Source of the DNA: Candidatus Melainabacteria bacterium
GTDB taxonomy: Bacteria > Cyanobacteriota > Vampirovibrionia > Obscuribacterales > Obscuribacteraceae
Assembly: GCA_012965515.1 (NCBI GenBank)
Contig: DTSE01000214.1
Coordinates: forward strand, 1 to 64,000
DNA: 64,000 bases
Direction: 5' to 3'
Shown here: one piece after another, positions 51,574 to 58,984 of the stretch
How the letters are laid out: every line of letters starts with the position of its first letter
How positions within the stretch are numbered: position 1 is the stretch's first letter
Translations under genes and position numbers: made by a program
Notes under the pieces: generated by a model
Seen by the model: only the letters and a program-made list of their open reading frames with translations
Told to the model about the DNA's origin: nothing
Databases searched by the model: none

Positions 51574-52407
51574 CTATACCGCGGGAATTTTCCGAGCGTT
51601 CGGCTTCGCGATTTTGCGGTTTTTCACCTTGGGTTTTGGATTGCCGGCAGCGAGCCTTAGCATCGAAACATCCACAGGCTGAGGCTTCTGGGCGATTACT
51701 TGAGTTAACAAAACACCTGTCAAAAGTCCACCACCGAGAATTCCCCAAAACAGCCATTGCCCGGGAATTGCCTCCAGCCCAGAAGGAAAATTCATGCCGA
51801 AGATAGAAGATATAGCTGTAACGGGAAAGAATAACGCCGCCAACAGGTTAAGCCGGTGCGCGGACATTGCCATTTCGTAGCTGCGCTGAGATTGAAGCTC
51901 TGCTTTCTGCGCGGCCGTAAAATCGAGTCCGTTTTTGGCGTCGGTGTACAGAAGTTCAAACGCTCGCTCGAGATCGCCGGCGGCATCGCGAGCGATAATC
52001 ACATCTTTATCTTCAGAAAGCATGTCGCGGGCTGATTGAAGTGTCGCATGCAAGTTTCTACTAGTTCTGTGCAATGGCGTAATCGCCTGAAGCAACTCGA
52101 AGTAGTCCGCTGCACAGTTAGCGCTCTGCAATTGATTTTCCAACTGTTCCGCTCTGGAGGCGAACAACGCAATATGCTTCTTCAGCAAATTTGTCGATGC
52201 TCCGTCGCTGGTCCATCTCCAAGAACCGTCCGGACTGCGCCATATCAGCCGGGCTTCTCGATCTCTGTCGTTTGGTCCAGGTGGTTCGTGCAGCACCAAA
52301 AGCAAATGTCCATTCGCCATCATTGCTCTCTGCCGCCCGGCACTGTCACCAAATCGAGCGCGAATCTGGACGGGTACATCCCAATCTTCAGGTACGATAG
52401 TCTTCAT
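51574..52407 (-). CDS. CorA-like divalent-cation transporter
   Basis: The C-terminus has the CorA signature: two membrane segments (LNLLAALFFPVTAISSIFGM and WLFWGILGGGLLTGVLLTQV) with the GMN motif (FGMNFP) right after the first. The cytoplasmic part is helical (residues 80-190) with a short N-terminal beta domain. CorA proteins form pentamers that carry Mg2+ or related ions. At 277 residues it is shorter than typical CorA. A short proline/lysine-rich tail follows. Confidence 0.8.
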   Translation of the reverse strand: MKTIVPEDWDVPVQIRARFGDSAGRQRAMMANGHLLLVLHEPPGPNDRDREARLIWRSPDGSWRWTSDGASTNLLKKHIALFASRAEQLENQLQSANCAADYFELLQAITPLHRTSRNLHATLQSARDMLSEDKDVIIARDAAGDLERAFELLYTDAKNGLDFTAAQKAELQSQRSYEMAMSAHRLNLLAALFFPVTAISSIFGMNFPSGLEAIPGQWLFWGILGGGLLTGVLLTQVIAQKPQPVDVSMLRLAAGNPKPKVKNRKIAKPNARKIPAV

Positions 52408-52537
52408 TCTTCAGTTGTCTTCTTCTTGTGTTTGTCATCTTAGTTGCTCCCATTCTCCGGCTATACCGGTTAAGAGCGTCTTAAGACCGACTCGCAAGAA
52501 GACAGTTCAAATGAAGTCTTAAGAATCCGATTGGCGT

Positions 52538-53383
52538 TTAGTGAATGTCAATCCGCCGCTTCGCCACTTTTTCTTTCCAGAATTTCTCGTCCATCTCAGG
52601 AATGTACTCAACAAGCATCTCTTTCATTCGCTCGACCTTGCGCTTCAAAACGCCATCTTTTGCTGCGCGAGCCATAACCTTCTTGTATGAAACCATCATA
52701 TGGCAAAAAACTTCAGCCTTGTCTTCAGCCACAGAATAACGCGCGTAATCAGTTATAAAACCTGGCGTCGCCGACTCCTCCGCAGACATTCTATTGTATG
52801 GATCGTCAAACTCTCTGGGCATTGCGTCCTGCGGATTTTGTCCTAACAATCGGTGCATATCCGCGGCAGCATCAAACTCGTATTTGAAGCTGTCACCCTG
52901 TATTCTTGTCCAATCTGCATCAATATATCCATGCCACGTGTCACGGAAATCGATCGCGTGATACAACTCGTGGTGCAGCGTACGCCGCCCGTGTAGTTCA
53001 TTGCGAAACTCAGACAAATCAATGAAAAGCGTATCTACATAATGCAGCCCGACCTTCAATGTTCCGCCCGCGCGCTTGTTACTCACTACAAGGTTCGAAC
53101 AAAAGATCACTTGTTCAATTCTAGTTTTCTCAATAGCTTCTTTTGGATAGACGGAAAACTCTTCGATAATTATGTCTTTAGCACGGCGATACTGCACATC
53201 CGACGCTTGCTGATATGAGAAGTCAGAGCAGTCGAGTTCGTCTTCCGTGACAAACTTGATGCCGTACCTTTTGCCAAGTTCAAGGAACTCAGGGTCCGTC
53301 GTTTCCGCGGGTTGGAGTTCATAAACCCCGAGCATCTTTGCGAAACATCTTTCGGCTGCAACGCTCAAATCTCTTAGGTTCAT
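52538..53383 (-). CDS. HExxH zinc metallopeptidase-like protein
   Basis: The 281-residue protein contains HHELYHAID, an HExxH zinc-peptidase motif, near residue 138. A downstream SVAEDKAEVFCHM segment about 80 residues later probably supplies the third ligand Glu, as in gluzincins. No signal peptide is visible. A GGAGG ribosome-binding site lies close to ATG 53383. It is the last of three closely spaced genes (SGNH hydrolase, Nudix, peptidase) with gaps of 39 and 29 bp, so these are co-transcribed. The substrate is unknown. Confidence 0.7.
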   Translation of the reverse strand: MNLRDLSVAAERCFAKMLGVYELQPAETTDPEFLELGKRYGIKFVTEDELDCSDFSYQQASDVQYRRAKDIIIEEFSVYPKEAIEKTRIEQVIFCSNLVVSNKRAGGTLKVGLHYVDTLFIDLSEFRNELHGRRTLHHELYHAIDFRDTWHGYIDADWTRIQGDSFKYEFDAAADMHRLLGQNPQDAMPREFDDPYNRMSAEESATPGFITDYARYSVAEDKAEVFCHMMVSYKKVMARAAKDGVLKRKVERMKEMLVEYIPEMDEKFWKEKVAKRRIDIH

Positions 53384-53412
53384 AAACCTCCAATCTAATC
53401 CTTCTTCAACTG

Positions 53413-53817
53413 CTATTTGTCGCCTAACATTGATTCTAATCGCGTGATGAACTCACTCTGATCTTGATGAATCAAGTCTTTAGCTTTCTCCAGTTCCACA
53501 AACTCAGCCTTATCAACTTCCCAGGAAGCACAATGCGGGGCTGCATCGTCTGGTGCCGGTCCACAAAAGCAATGTACACGCTTCCGGCTCTTGGTGTATT
53601 CGACATAGCCAAGGCTTTCAAGCTTACCTGCTTTTACACCAGTCTCCTCGACAGTCTCGCGCCGCGCAGCTTGCTCCATGTTCTCGCCAGGATCAGGCAC
53701 ACCCTTTGGAATACTCCATTTCGACTTCTTGTTGTAGTTACCAGAAGCATGCACGAGCAATACTTCAATGACACCATTACTGGTTCTGTACAACAATGTT
53801 CCTGCAGATTCCTTCAT
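53413..53817 (-). CDS. Nudix hydrolase
   Basis: The Nudix box reads GVPDPGENMEQAARRETVEETGV, matching Gx5Ex7REUxEExGU with all metal-binding Glu residues, so it should cleave a nucleoside diphosphate linked to another moiety. ATG 53817 is preferred, since it starts right at the KESAGTLLYR strand of the fold. A TTG at 53850 is possible, 6 bp after the upstream stop. It resembles the small Ap4A/dNTP-type Nudix proteins. Confidence 0.88.
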   Translation of the reverse strand: MKESAGTLLYRTSNGVIEVLLVHASGNYNKKSKWSIPKGVPDPGENMEQAARRETVEETGVKAGKLESLGYVEYTKSRKRVHCFCGPAPDDAAPHCASWEVDKAEFVELEKAKDLIHQDQSEFITRLESMLGDK

Positions 53818-53856
53818 ATCATCTCGGGAAAGCCGACGGCTCGCTGACAATTACTC

Positions 53857-54609
53857 TCATTTGTCACTACCTAAACTCTTTACACTCTCCAACCAAACAC
53901 GCCGAATCTCACTGGCTCCCTTATAGCTAGGTTCTATTGGACTAGCTTTCCAGTACCAAAATTCGTCTGCAGAATTACACTCTGCTCCATGACCTAAGAA
54001 ATGCTTATGAACGTCAGCTACTGAGACTGTTGGATCATTCGAATGCGCTCGAATATGATCATTAAACTGGTCGAGAAATTCAATTGGTAATCTGCCATTA
54101 TAGATCGGCGTGGACATCGGCATGATTCCAGTTCCATCAGTTGGATCAAACACAGTGGACAGGATAAGTCGATAGTTGTTGAAGAGGCTCTTTGCCAAGA
54201 ATACAACGTGATCATACTCCGTTTGAATTCGGAGAATCTCTTCTTGTAAAACGCCTTTCTCTTTCTCAACGCTGGCTCTGTATGCGGAAAGCAAATCATT
54301 GCCTCCTACCGTTAGTGTAATTAGTGCGCACACTTCAGGACTGGTACTCAGGTCCATAGCGGCCAACCTATTAATGACACCTCCACACGTGTTGCCGTCT
54401 TCTGCAATATTCTTGTAGTGAATCTTAGGAAAAAAAGACGCCAAATCCATTCCACTGAATTCAGGAAACATGTCTGACTCATTGTGATGAAAAAGCGCTG
54501 CGGCACCGATATCTTCGCGGACCGTAATACCAGAGGCTTCCGCATCCTGCGCTGGGTAAAAGTCAATGCTCATTGAGTCGCCGATTGCGAAGTAAATGTC
54601 AAACTTCAA
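53857..54609 (-). CDS. SGNH/GDSL-type hydrolase
   Basis: The start is TTG 54609. Block I is FAIGDSMSIDF with the catalytic Ser, block III is TVGGNDLLSAY with the oxyanion Asn, and a late VADVHKHFLGHG holds the Asp/His of block V, so the catalytic set is complete. It lacks a signal peptide, so this is an intracellular esterase or thioesterase. First gene of a three-gene operon with Nudix and metallopeptidase genes. Confidence 0.82.
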   Translation of the reverse strand: MKFDIYFAIGDSMSIDFYPAQDAEASGITVREDIGAAALFHHNESDMFPEFSGMDLASFFPKIHYKNIAEDGNTCGGVINRLAAMDLSTSPEVCALITLTVGGNDLLSAYRASVEKEKGVLQEEILRIQTEYDHVVFLAKSLFNNYRLILSTVFDPTDGTGIMPMSTPIYNGRLPIEFLDQFNDHIRAHSNDPTVSVADVHKHFLGHGAECNSADEFWYWKASPIEPSYKGASEIRRVWLESVKSLGSDK

Positions 54610-54629
54610 TAACTAGATTCACTCCGTAA

Positions 54630-56903
54630 TTATTGACTCGATGCTGAATGAGTCATCGCATCAACCGCCGGTCCCATAATCTCCACGTCTTTCAGAACAG
54701 ACAAGATGGGACAAACGTGTGCTCTCATCCCCTCGTTCAACCAAGTCAGATCTGTTGAAGCACAAATGTAGTCCAAATTATCCTCATAAATCCAATTCAC
54801 TGACATTCGCGGAGCGGCTTTTGAAAGCTGGGCTTCAAAGTAATTTTTCTCCTCAGGAGACCAAGGCGTATTCTTGTAGTGAGCAATCTTCACCTTGCGC
54901 AAATTCGGAATTTTCGCAATTGTCCTCCACGCCATCGGAGTGACTTTTGTTTCACTCAAATCCAGGTACTCCAGATTCTTTAGCTTGGTGAGATGTACAA
55001 GTCCTTTATCGGTAATCTTATTCCATGCAAGGTCTAAAATGCGCAGGTGATCTGACTTTGCTAACTCCTTCAAATCATCGTCGCCAATTCGAGTATCAAC
55101 AAGCAAAATGTGGCGCAATTGCGGCATCTCATGAATCCGTTTGACTGCATTCTTACCATCTCTAAGGCAAGTGAGATCCAGACTGTTGATTGTCTTAAGC
55201 GGCAAATATTTTAATGCCTCCTCGCATGTGACGCCTGTGAATGCAAAATTCACGTACAAAAGGTTCTTAAGGTTGGAAAGGATGTGAAGGTCGCGATTGA
55301 CGAACTCCGTGTCATACAAGTTGAGCCCCTTCAAGCCAGTCAGCTTCCCAACTTTCTCAAAAACCTTCAGTTTTGCATCTCTGTTCTTGTTAAAATCAAA
55401 AACAGCGATTTCATCCGGTTTGAACTTGTCCAGAAGATCTGGATTTTTCACCAGCTTTTCATTTGCCACTATTCCTAGTGGCAACTCTCTGGGCACCGAA
55501 ACTATTCCCTTTGCGTCATAACTTTCGCCGTTGGCAACAACTATTTTGCCCATTGACGAGTCGGTGGGGAATTCGAATACGCGCTTGTCACCTTTATAGT
55601 GAGACCAAAACTTCTTCCCTTCATCACCAGAAGAAGTACCGTCGACTTTCGAACTATCATTACTGCCATCTGACTTTTTTGGATCGGAAGCCGAGGCGGA
55701 GGCAGCTATTTTGGAAGAATGCTTAGCTGTCGGGTGCCCACTAAAATGTCCCACGAGGTTGTCGGACAACACACCAACTGTAAACGCAACCGCAGCGACT
55801 CCCGCAATCAACAGTGCCTTTTCTTTCCTCGCGAATTCTTCCTCTTCTTTGGTCAACACCTGGCGCGTATACTTCGGCGCCGCCTCAAGTTTGTCAGACG
55901 TAAGTTCCTGGGTTCCGGCATCATGCAAGGTTCGCTCAAGATGAATAAGATCGGACGCAAGCTGGCTCGCCGCCTGATAGCGATTCTGGGGATCTTTCTC
56001 TAGTAGTTTGCCAACAATCTTTTCAAGCCCGGAAGGAAAGTGCATTCCAAGTGACGCTTCCTTCAAAGGCGCCTGCATCTCAGACTGATGCTTCATCATT
56101 GTCGAAAGAGCAGACTCGCCCATGAACGGCGGTGCGCTTGTAAGCGCTTCATACAAAACACACCCCAGAGAGTAGAGGTCACTGCGGTGGTCCACGGCGA
56201 TGCCCATGCACTGTTCCGGACTCATGTACAACGGGCTACCGAAAATCTCACCTGTTTTGGTCAGGGTCTGTTGGTTAAACTCATCCACCCCTGTCAATTT
56301 TGCAATACCGAAGTCAACGACCTTCACTATTTCCGGGTCGCGCTCGGACTTACGCTCTATAAGCATGATATTGCTCGGCTTTAGGTCGCGGTGAACCACG
56401 CGACTGTCGTGCGCATAGCCGATTGCAAACGCAACCTGGATAAAGATCTTGATGACGCGCTCAATCGGCAAATGCCCAAGTCGCTCAATCTCATCGGCAA
56501 GCGTAACCCCTTCCACCAACTCCATCAGGAAAAACGGCTGCCCGCCCGGCAGAAGCCCGAACTCATACACTTTGATGAGATTGGCGTGATCGAGCATGTG
56601 GGCGGCTTTAGCTTCGTTCTTAAACCGCCTCCAGCCGGCATCCTCCTTTTGGAATTTATTGAGACACTTGAGGGCGAATTGCTGGTTCATCAGCAAGTGT
56701 TCAACCCGGTAAACGCTGCCCATGCCACCCTGACCAAGGAGTTCGATGATTTTGAATTTCTCGAGAAGGACAGTTCCCGGCTTCAACAACTCAAGGGGTT
56801 CCGCCGGAAGACAAAGGGTTGTGTCGCCTTGATACACAGGCTGTTTCGGGGATTCATCCCCCGAATCTTCCGCAGCTTCTTCGTTGTATAAACTGTTGAC
56901 CAA
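54630..56903 (-). CDS. Membrane Ser/Thr kinase with C-terminal leucine-rich repeats
   Basis: A 757-residue protein starting at TTG 56903 with AGGGTG upstream. The kinase domain (residues 48-315) has GQGGMGSVY, lysine in FALKCL, HRDLKPSNIM, DFGIAK and GSPLYMSPEQ, all intact. A membrane segment (LLIAGVAAVAFTVGVLS) lies near 368-386. The outer part has about 6-7 leucine-rich repeats near residues 520-700 (for example LTGLKGLNLYDTEF, HLRILDLAWNKITDKGL, KNLEYLDLSETKV). The LRR ectodomain is a likely ligand sensor. Kinase-TM-LRR layouts are known from plant receptors and a few bacteria. Confidence 0.9.
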   Translation of the reverse strand: MVNSLYNEEAAEDSGDESPKQPVYQGDTTLCLPAEPLELLKPGTVLLEKFKIIELLGQGGMGSVYRVEHLLMNQQFALKCLNKFQKEDAGWRRFKNEAKAAHMLDHANLIKVYEFGLLPGGQPFFLMELVEGVTLADEIERLGHLPIERVIKIFIQVAFAIGYAHDSRVVHRDLKPSNIMLIERKSERDPEIVKVVDFGIAKLTGVDEFNQQTLTKTGEIFGSPLYMSPEQCMGIAVDHRSDLYSLGCVLYEALTSAPPFMGESALSTMMKHQSEMQAPLKEASLGMHFPSGLEKIVGKLLEKDPQNRYQAASQLASDLIHLERTLHDAGTQELTSDKLEAAPKYTRQVLTKEEEEFARKEKALLIAGVAAVAFTVGVLSDNLVGHFSGHPTAKHSSKIAASASASDPKKSDGSNDSSKVDGTSSGDEGKKFWSHYKGDKRVFEFPTDSSMGKIVVANGESYDAKGIVSVPRELPLGIVANEKLVKNPDLLDKFKPDEIAVFDFNKNRDAKLKVFEKVGKLTGLKGLNLYDTEFVNRDLHILSNLKNLLYVNFAFTGVTCEEALKYLPLKTINSLDLTCLRDGKNAVKRIHEMPQLRHILLVDTRIGDDDLKELAKSDHLRILDLAWNKITDKGLVHLTKLKNLEYLDLSETKVTPMAWRTIAKIPNLRKVKIAHYKNTPWSPEEKNYFEAQLSKAAPRMSVNWIYEDNLDYICASTDLTWLNEGMRAHVCPILSVLKDVEIMGPAVDAMTHSASSQ

Positions 56904-57021
56904 GGTCGCACCCTACAGGAAGCACAGGAGACCTTATTACGGCTGGCACCTACCTATTTATGCCCAAAAACCGCCGTACTCAGCTTGAGGTATCATTGTG
57001 CTCGATTTCGGAACCAATAAA

Positions 57022-57888
57022 ATGTTGAAAAGATACGCAATGACGACCGTTTCAAGCCTTCTAGCCAAATCTGGCGCACTTGCGATTTTGACCGTGACAG
57101 GTCTTACAGTGCCCTGCCTTGCCGACGACGAAGCCAATGCGTACGGAGACGTAAAGCTACACGCAGTGGAACAACAAATTGTCTCTCTTGCACAGGCGAG
57201 CGAAAAAGATATCTCTTATCAGGACCATCAAAAGCTGCTCGACAAAGTTTCCGGGGAAATCGTTGGGAGTATGTCTAATGTCTCTGACCTCGCAACGCTG
57301 GCTGTTTGGGCATACCTGAATGTGCATTCCAACGAAATGGATGGTCGTTTCATCAACTACGATCACGTTGTCAGAACGGCATTCTCCAGCGCGCTTTGTC
57401 AAATTGCCAAGCAAACCACGCCCCAAGCCGAAGCAGCTCTGTGGCGAGTTGCGCGCCAGGTCAACATCGATGGACATGTATCAGAAGAACTAGCCGATGC
57501 GATAGGTAGCGTGACCAAGAAAAAAGACTTTCGCTTTGGAGAACGAGTGTACACACGCTTTCAAGAGCGAATTTTGGAGAAACTTCCATTAGCACCGGAA
57601 CTTGCAAAATTTCGAATCGCAGTTTGCGATGAACTGTGGAAACATTGGAAATCGCCCGTTAAGGAAAGCGCGGATGTCATTGCACGAGCAACCTTTGTGA
57701 TCGATCAAGATCGACAGTTCACCAACATAAAAGTGGTGCCCGCATACTTCGGCAAGACGAAAGATCAAGCAGCAGGTCTTCAATTCGTAGAAGCAGCGCG
57801 CACCGCTTTGGAGCACTGCGCACTCAAAGAGCCACTTCCGAGTACACTGAAGAAAGTTCGCGTCGAAGCTGACTTCTACGGCAAATAA
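57022..57888 (+). CDS. Exported protein with TonB-C-like domain
   Basis: From ATG 57022 the protein has a signal peptide (ALAILTVTGLTVPCLA), a helical middle of about 170 residues and a C-terminal TonB/TolA-like domain beginning DELWKHWKSPV, then ARATFVIDQDRQFTNIKVVP, with a VRVEADFY end. It lacks the TonB membrane helix and proline-rich spacer. Of the same style as the gene at 6372, so this is a small local family of secreted TonB-C proteins. Confidence 0.65.
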   Translation: MLKRYAMTTVSSLLAKSGALAILTVTGLTVPCLADDEANAYGDVKLHAVEQQIVSLAQASEKDISYQDHQKLLDKVSGEIVGSMSNVSDLATLAVWAYLNVHSNEMDGRFINYDHVVRTAFSSALCQIAKQTTPQAEAALWRVARQVNIDGHVSEELADAIGSVTKKKDFRFGERVYTRFQERILEKLPLAPELAKFRIAVCDELWKHWKSPVKESADVIARATFVIDQDRQFTNIKVVPAYFGKTKDQAAGLQFVEAARTALEHCALKEPLPSTLKKVRVEADFYGK

Positions 57889-57909
57889 GAGAGAGGATGC
57901 TTTTGGGAA

Positions 57910-58713
57910 GTGGTTGCTCTGAAGAGATTACTAGAAGTGGGACTTCACTTTGGACATGCAACGCATAGGTGGAATCCCAAAATGCGCCCGTTCATCCACA
58001 GCGAACGGAATGGCGTGCACATCATTGATTTAGTGCAGACTCAAATGGCACTGCAACGAGCCTGCGACTTCGCGGCGGTAGCAGCCAGAGAAAAGAAGAA
58101 TATTGTCTTTATAGGGACGAAACGACAGGCCGCAGACATCGTAGAGGAAGAAGCGAAACGTTGCGGCGTGCACTATGTAAATCGTCGCTGGCTCGGTGGC
58201 ATGCTGACAAATTTCGATACTATGCGCCTGAGAATTAATCGTCTCAGAGAACTAGAAGAAATGCGCGATACTGGAGACTTCTACAGAAGACCCAAGAAAG
58301 AATTGGCTGTGCTAAACAGAGAACTCTTCAAACTTGAAAAGTCACTCGGTGGACTCAAGAATTTGAAAGGTAGCCCGGATGTTCTATTCGTGATAGATCA
58401 AAGGCGTGAGTCTCTTGCAATTGCAGAAGCAAAGAAAGTTGGAATAACAGTAATTTGCCTGATTGATACCAATTGCGATCCCGACGGAATCGAATTTCTG
58501 ATTCCAGGCAACGACGATTCAATCCAAGCAGTGAGGCTAGTAACCAGGGCAATTGCGGACGCCATTCTATTCGGTAAACCAAAGGGTCTTGACGATGATG
58601 CAGGTGGTGGTCCCGAGCCACGCCCTTCTGGCGTTCCACGAGTTCCAAGTCCGTCAGCAGGAGAAATGGAAGCAGAAGCGACCCCTGATTTTTTAGAACA
58701 TAGCAGTCTATAA
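57910..58713 (+). CDS. rpsB: 30S ribosomal protein uS2
   Basis: Ribosomal protein S2, needed for 30S assembly and binding of S1. The start is GTG 57910. Typical motifs are LLEVGLHFGHATHRWNPKM, VNRRWLGGMLTNFDTM, a coiled region and the late IDTNCDPDGIEFLIPGNDD and RLVTRAIADAI. The C-terminal 40 residues are an unusual Pro/Gly/Glu-rich tail. In most bacteria tsf follows rpsB; here no tsf is found, and a small membrane peptide gene comes next. Confidence 0.97.
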   Translation: MVALKRLLEVGLHFGHATHRWNPKMRPFIHSERNGVHIIDLVQTQMALQRACDFAAVAAREKKNIVFIGTKRQAADIVEEEAKRCGVHYVNRRWLGGMLTNFDTMRLRINRLRELEEMRDTGDFYRRPKKELAVLNRELFKLEKSLGGLKNLKGSPDVLFVIDQRRESLAIAEAKKVGITVICLIDTNCDPDGIEFLIPGNDDSIQAVRLVTRAIADAILFGKPKGLDDDAGGGPEPRPSGVPRVPSPSAGEMEAEATPDFLEHSSL

Positions 58714-58760
58714 TCTTGTCAGGAATCTCCCACGGTTCAATTCTCTACAGGTGCAAACTC

Positions 58761-58901
58761 ATGCCTGACGATCCATACGATCCAAATCCACCGTCCAATT
58801 GGGGTAAGGTCGTTATGATTCTGGCCGGTATCGCCATCATTGTTCTCGGCGTATGGGCTGTTGCCGGAACCATGATTTCGAAAGCGTTGATGTTCAAATA
58901 A
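58761..58901 (+). CDS. Small single-pass membrane protein, 46 residues
   Basis: ATG 58761 is preceded by AGGTG. The peptide begins MPDDPYDPNPPSNWGK and has one membrane helix (VVMILAGIAIIVLGVWAVAG). It starts 47 bp after rpsB and may share its transcript. Small membrane peptides of this kind are common and often unannotated; function unknown. Confidence 0.5.
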   Translation: MPDDPYDPNPPSNWGKVVMILAGIAIIVLGVWAVAGTMISKALMFK

Positions 58902-58984
58902 AAGTTCACTTCTAATCAACAACGACTTGTTGAAAAGCTTTCCATCCTGGTGCCACCACAGGCGGTTGAATGGACTGTTTCGGG

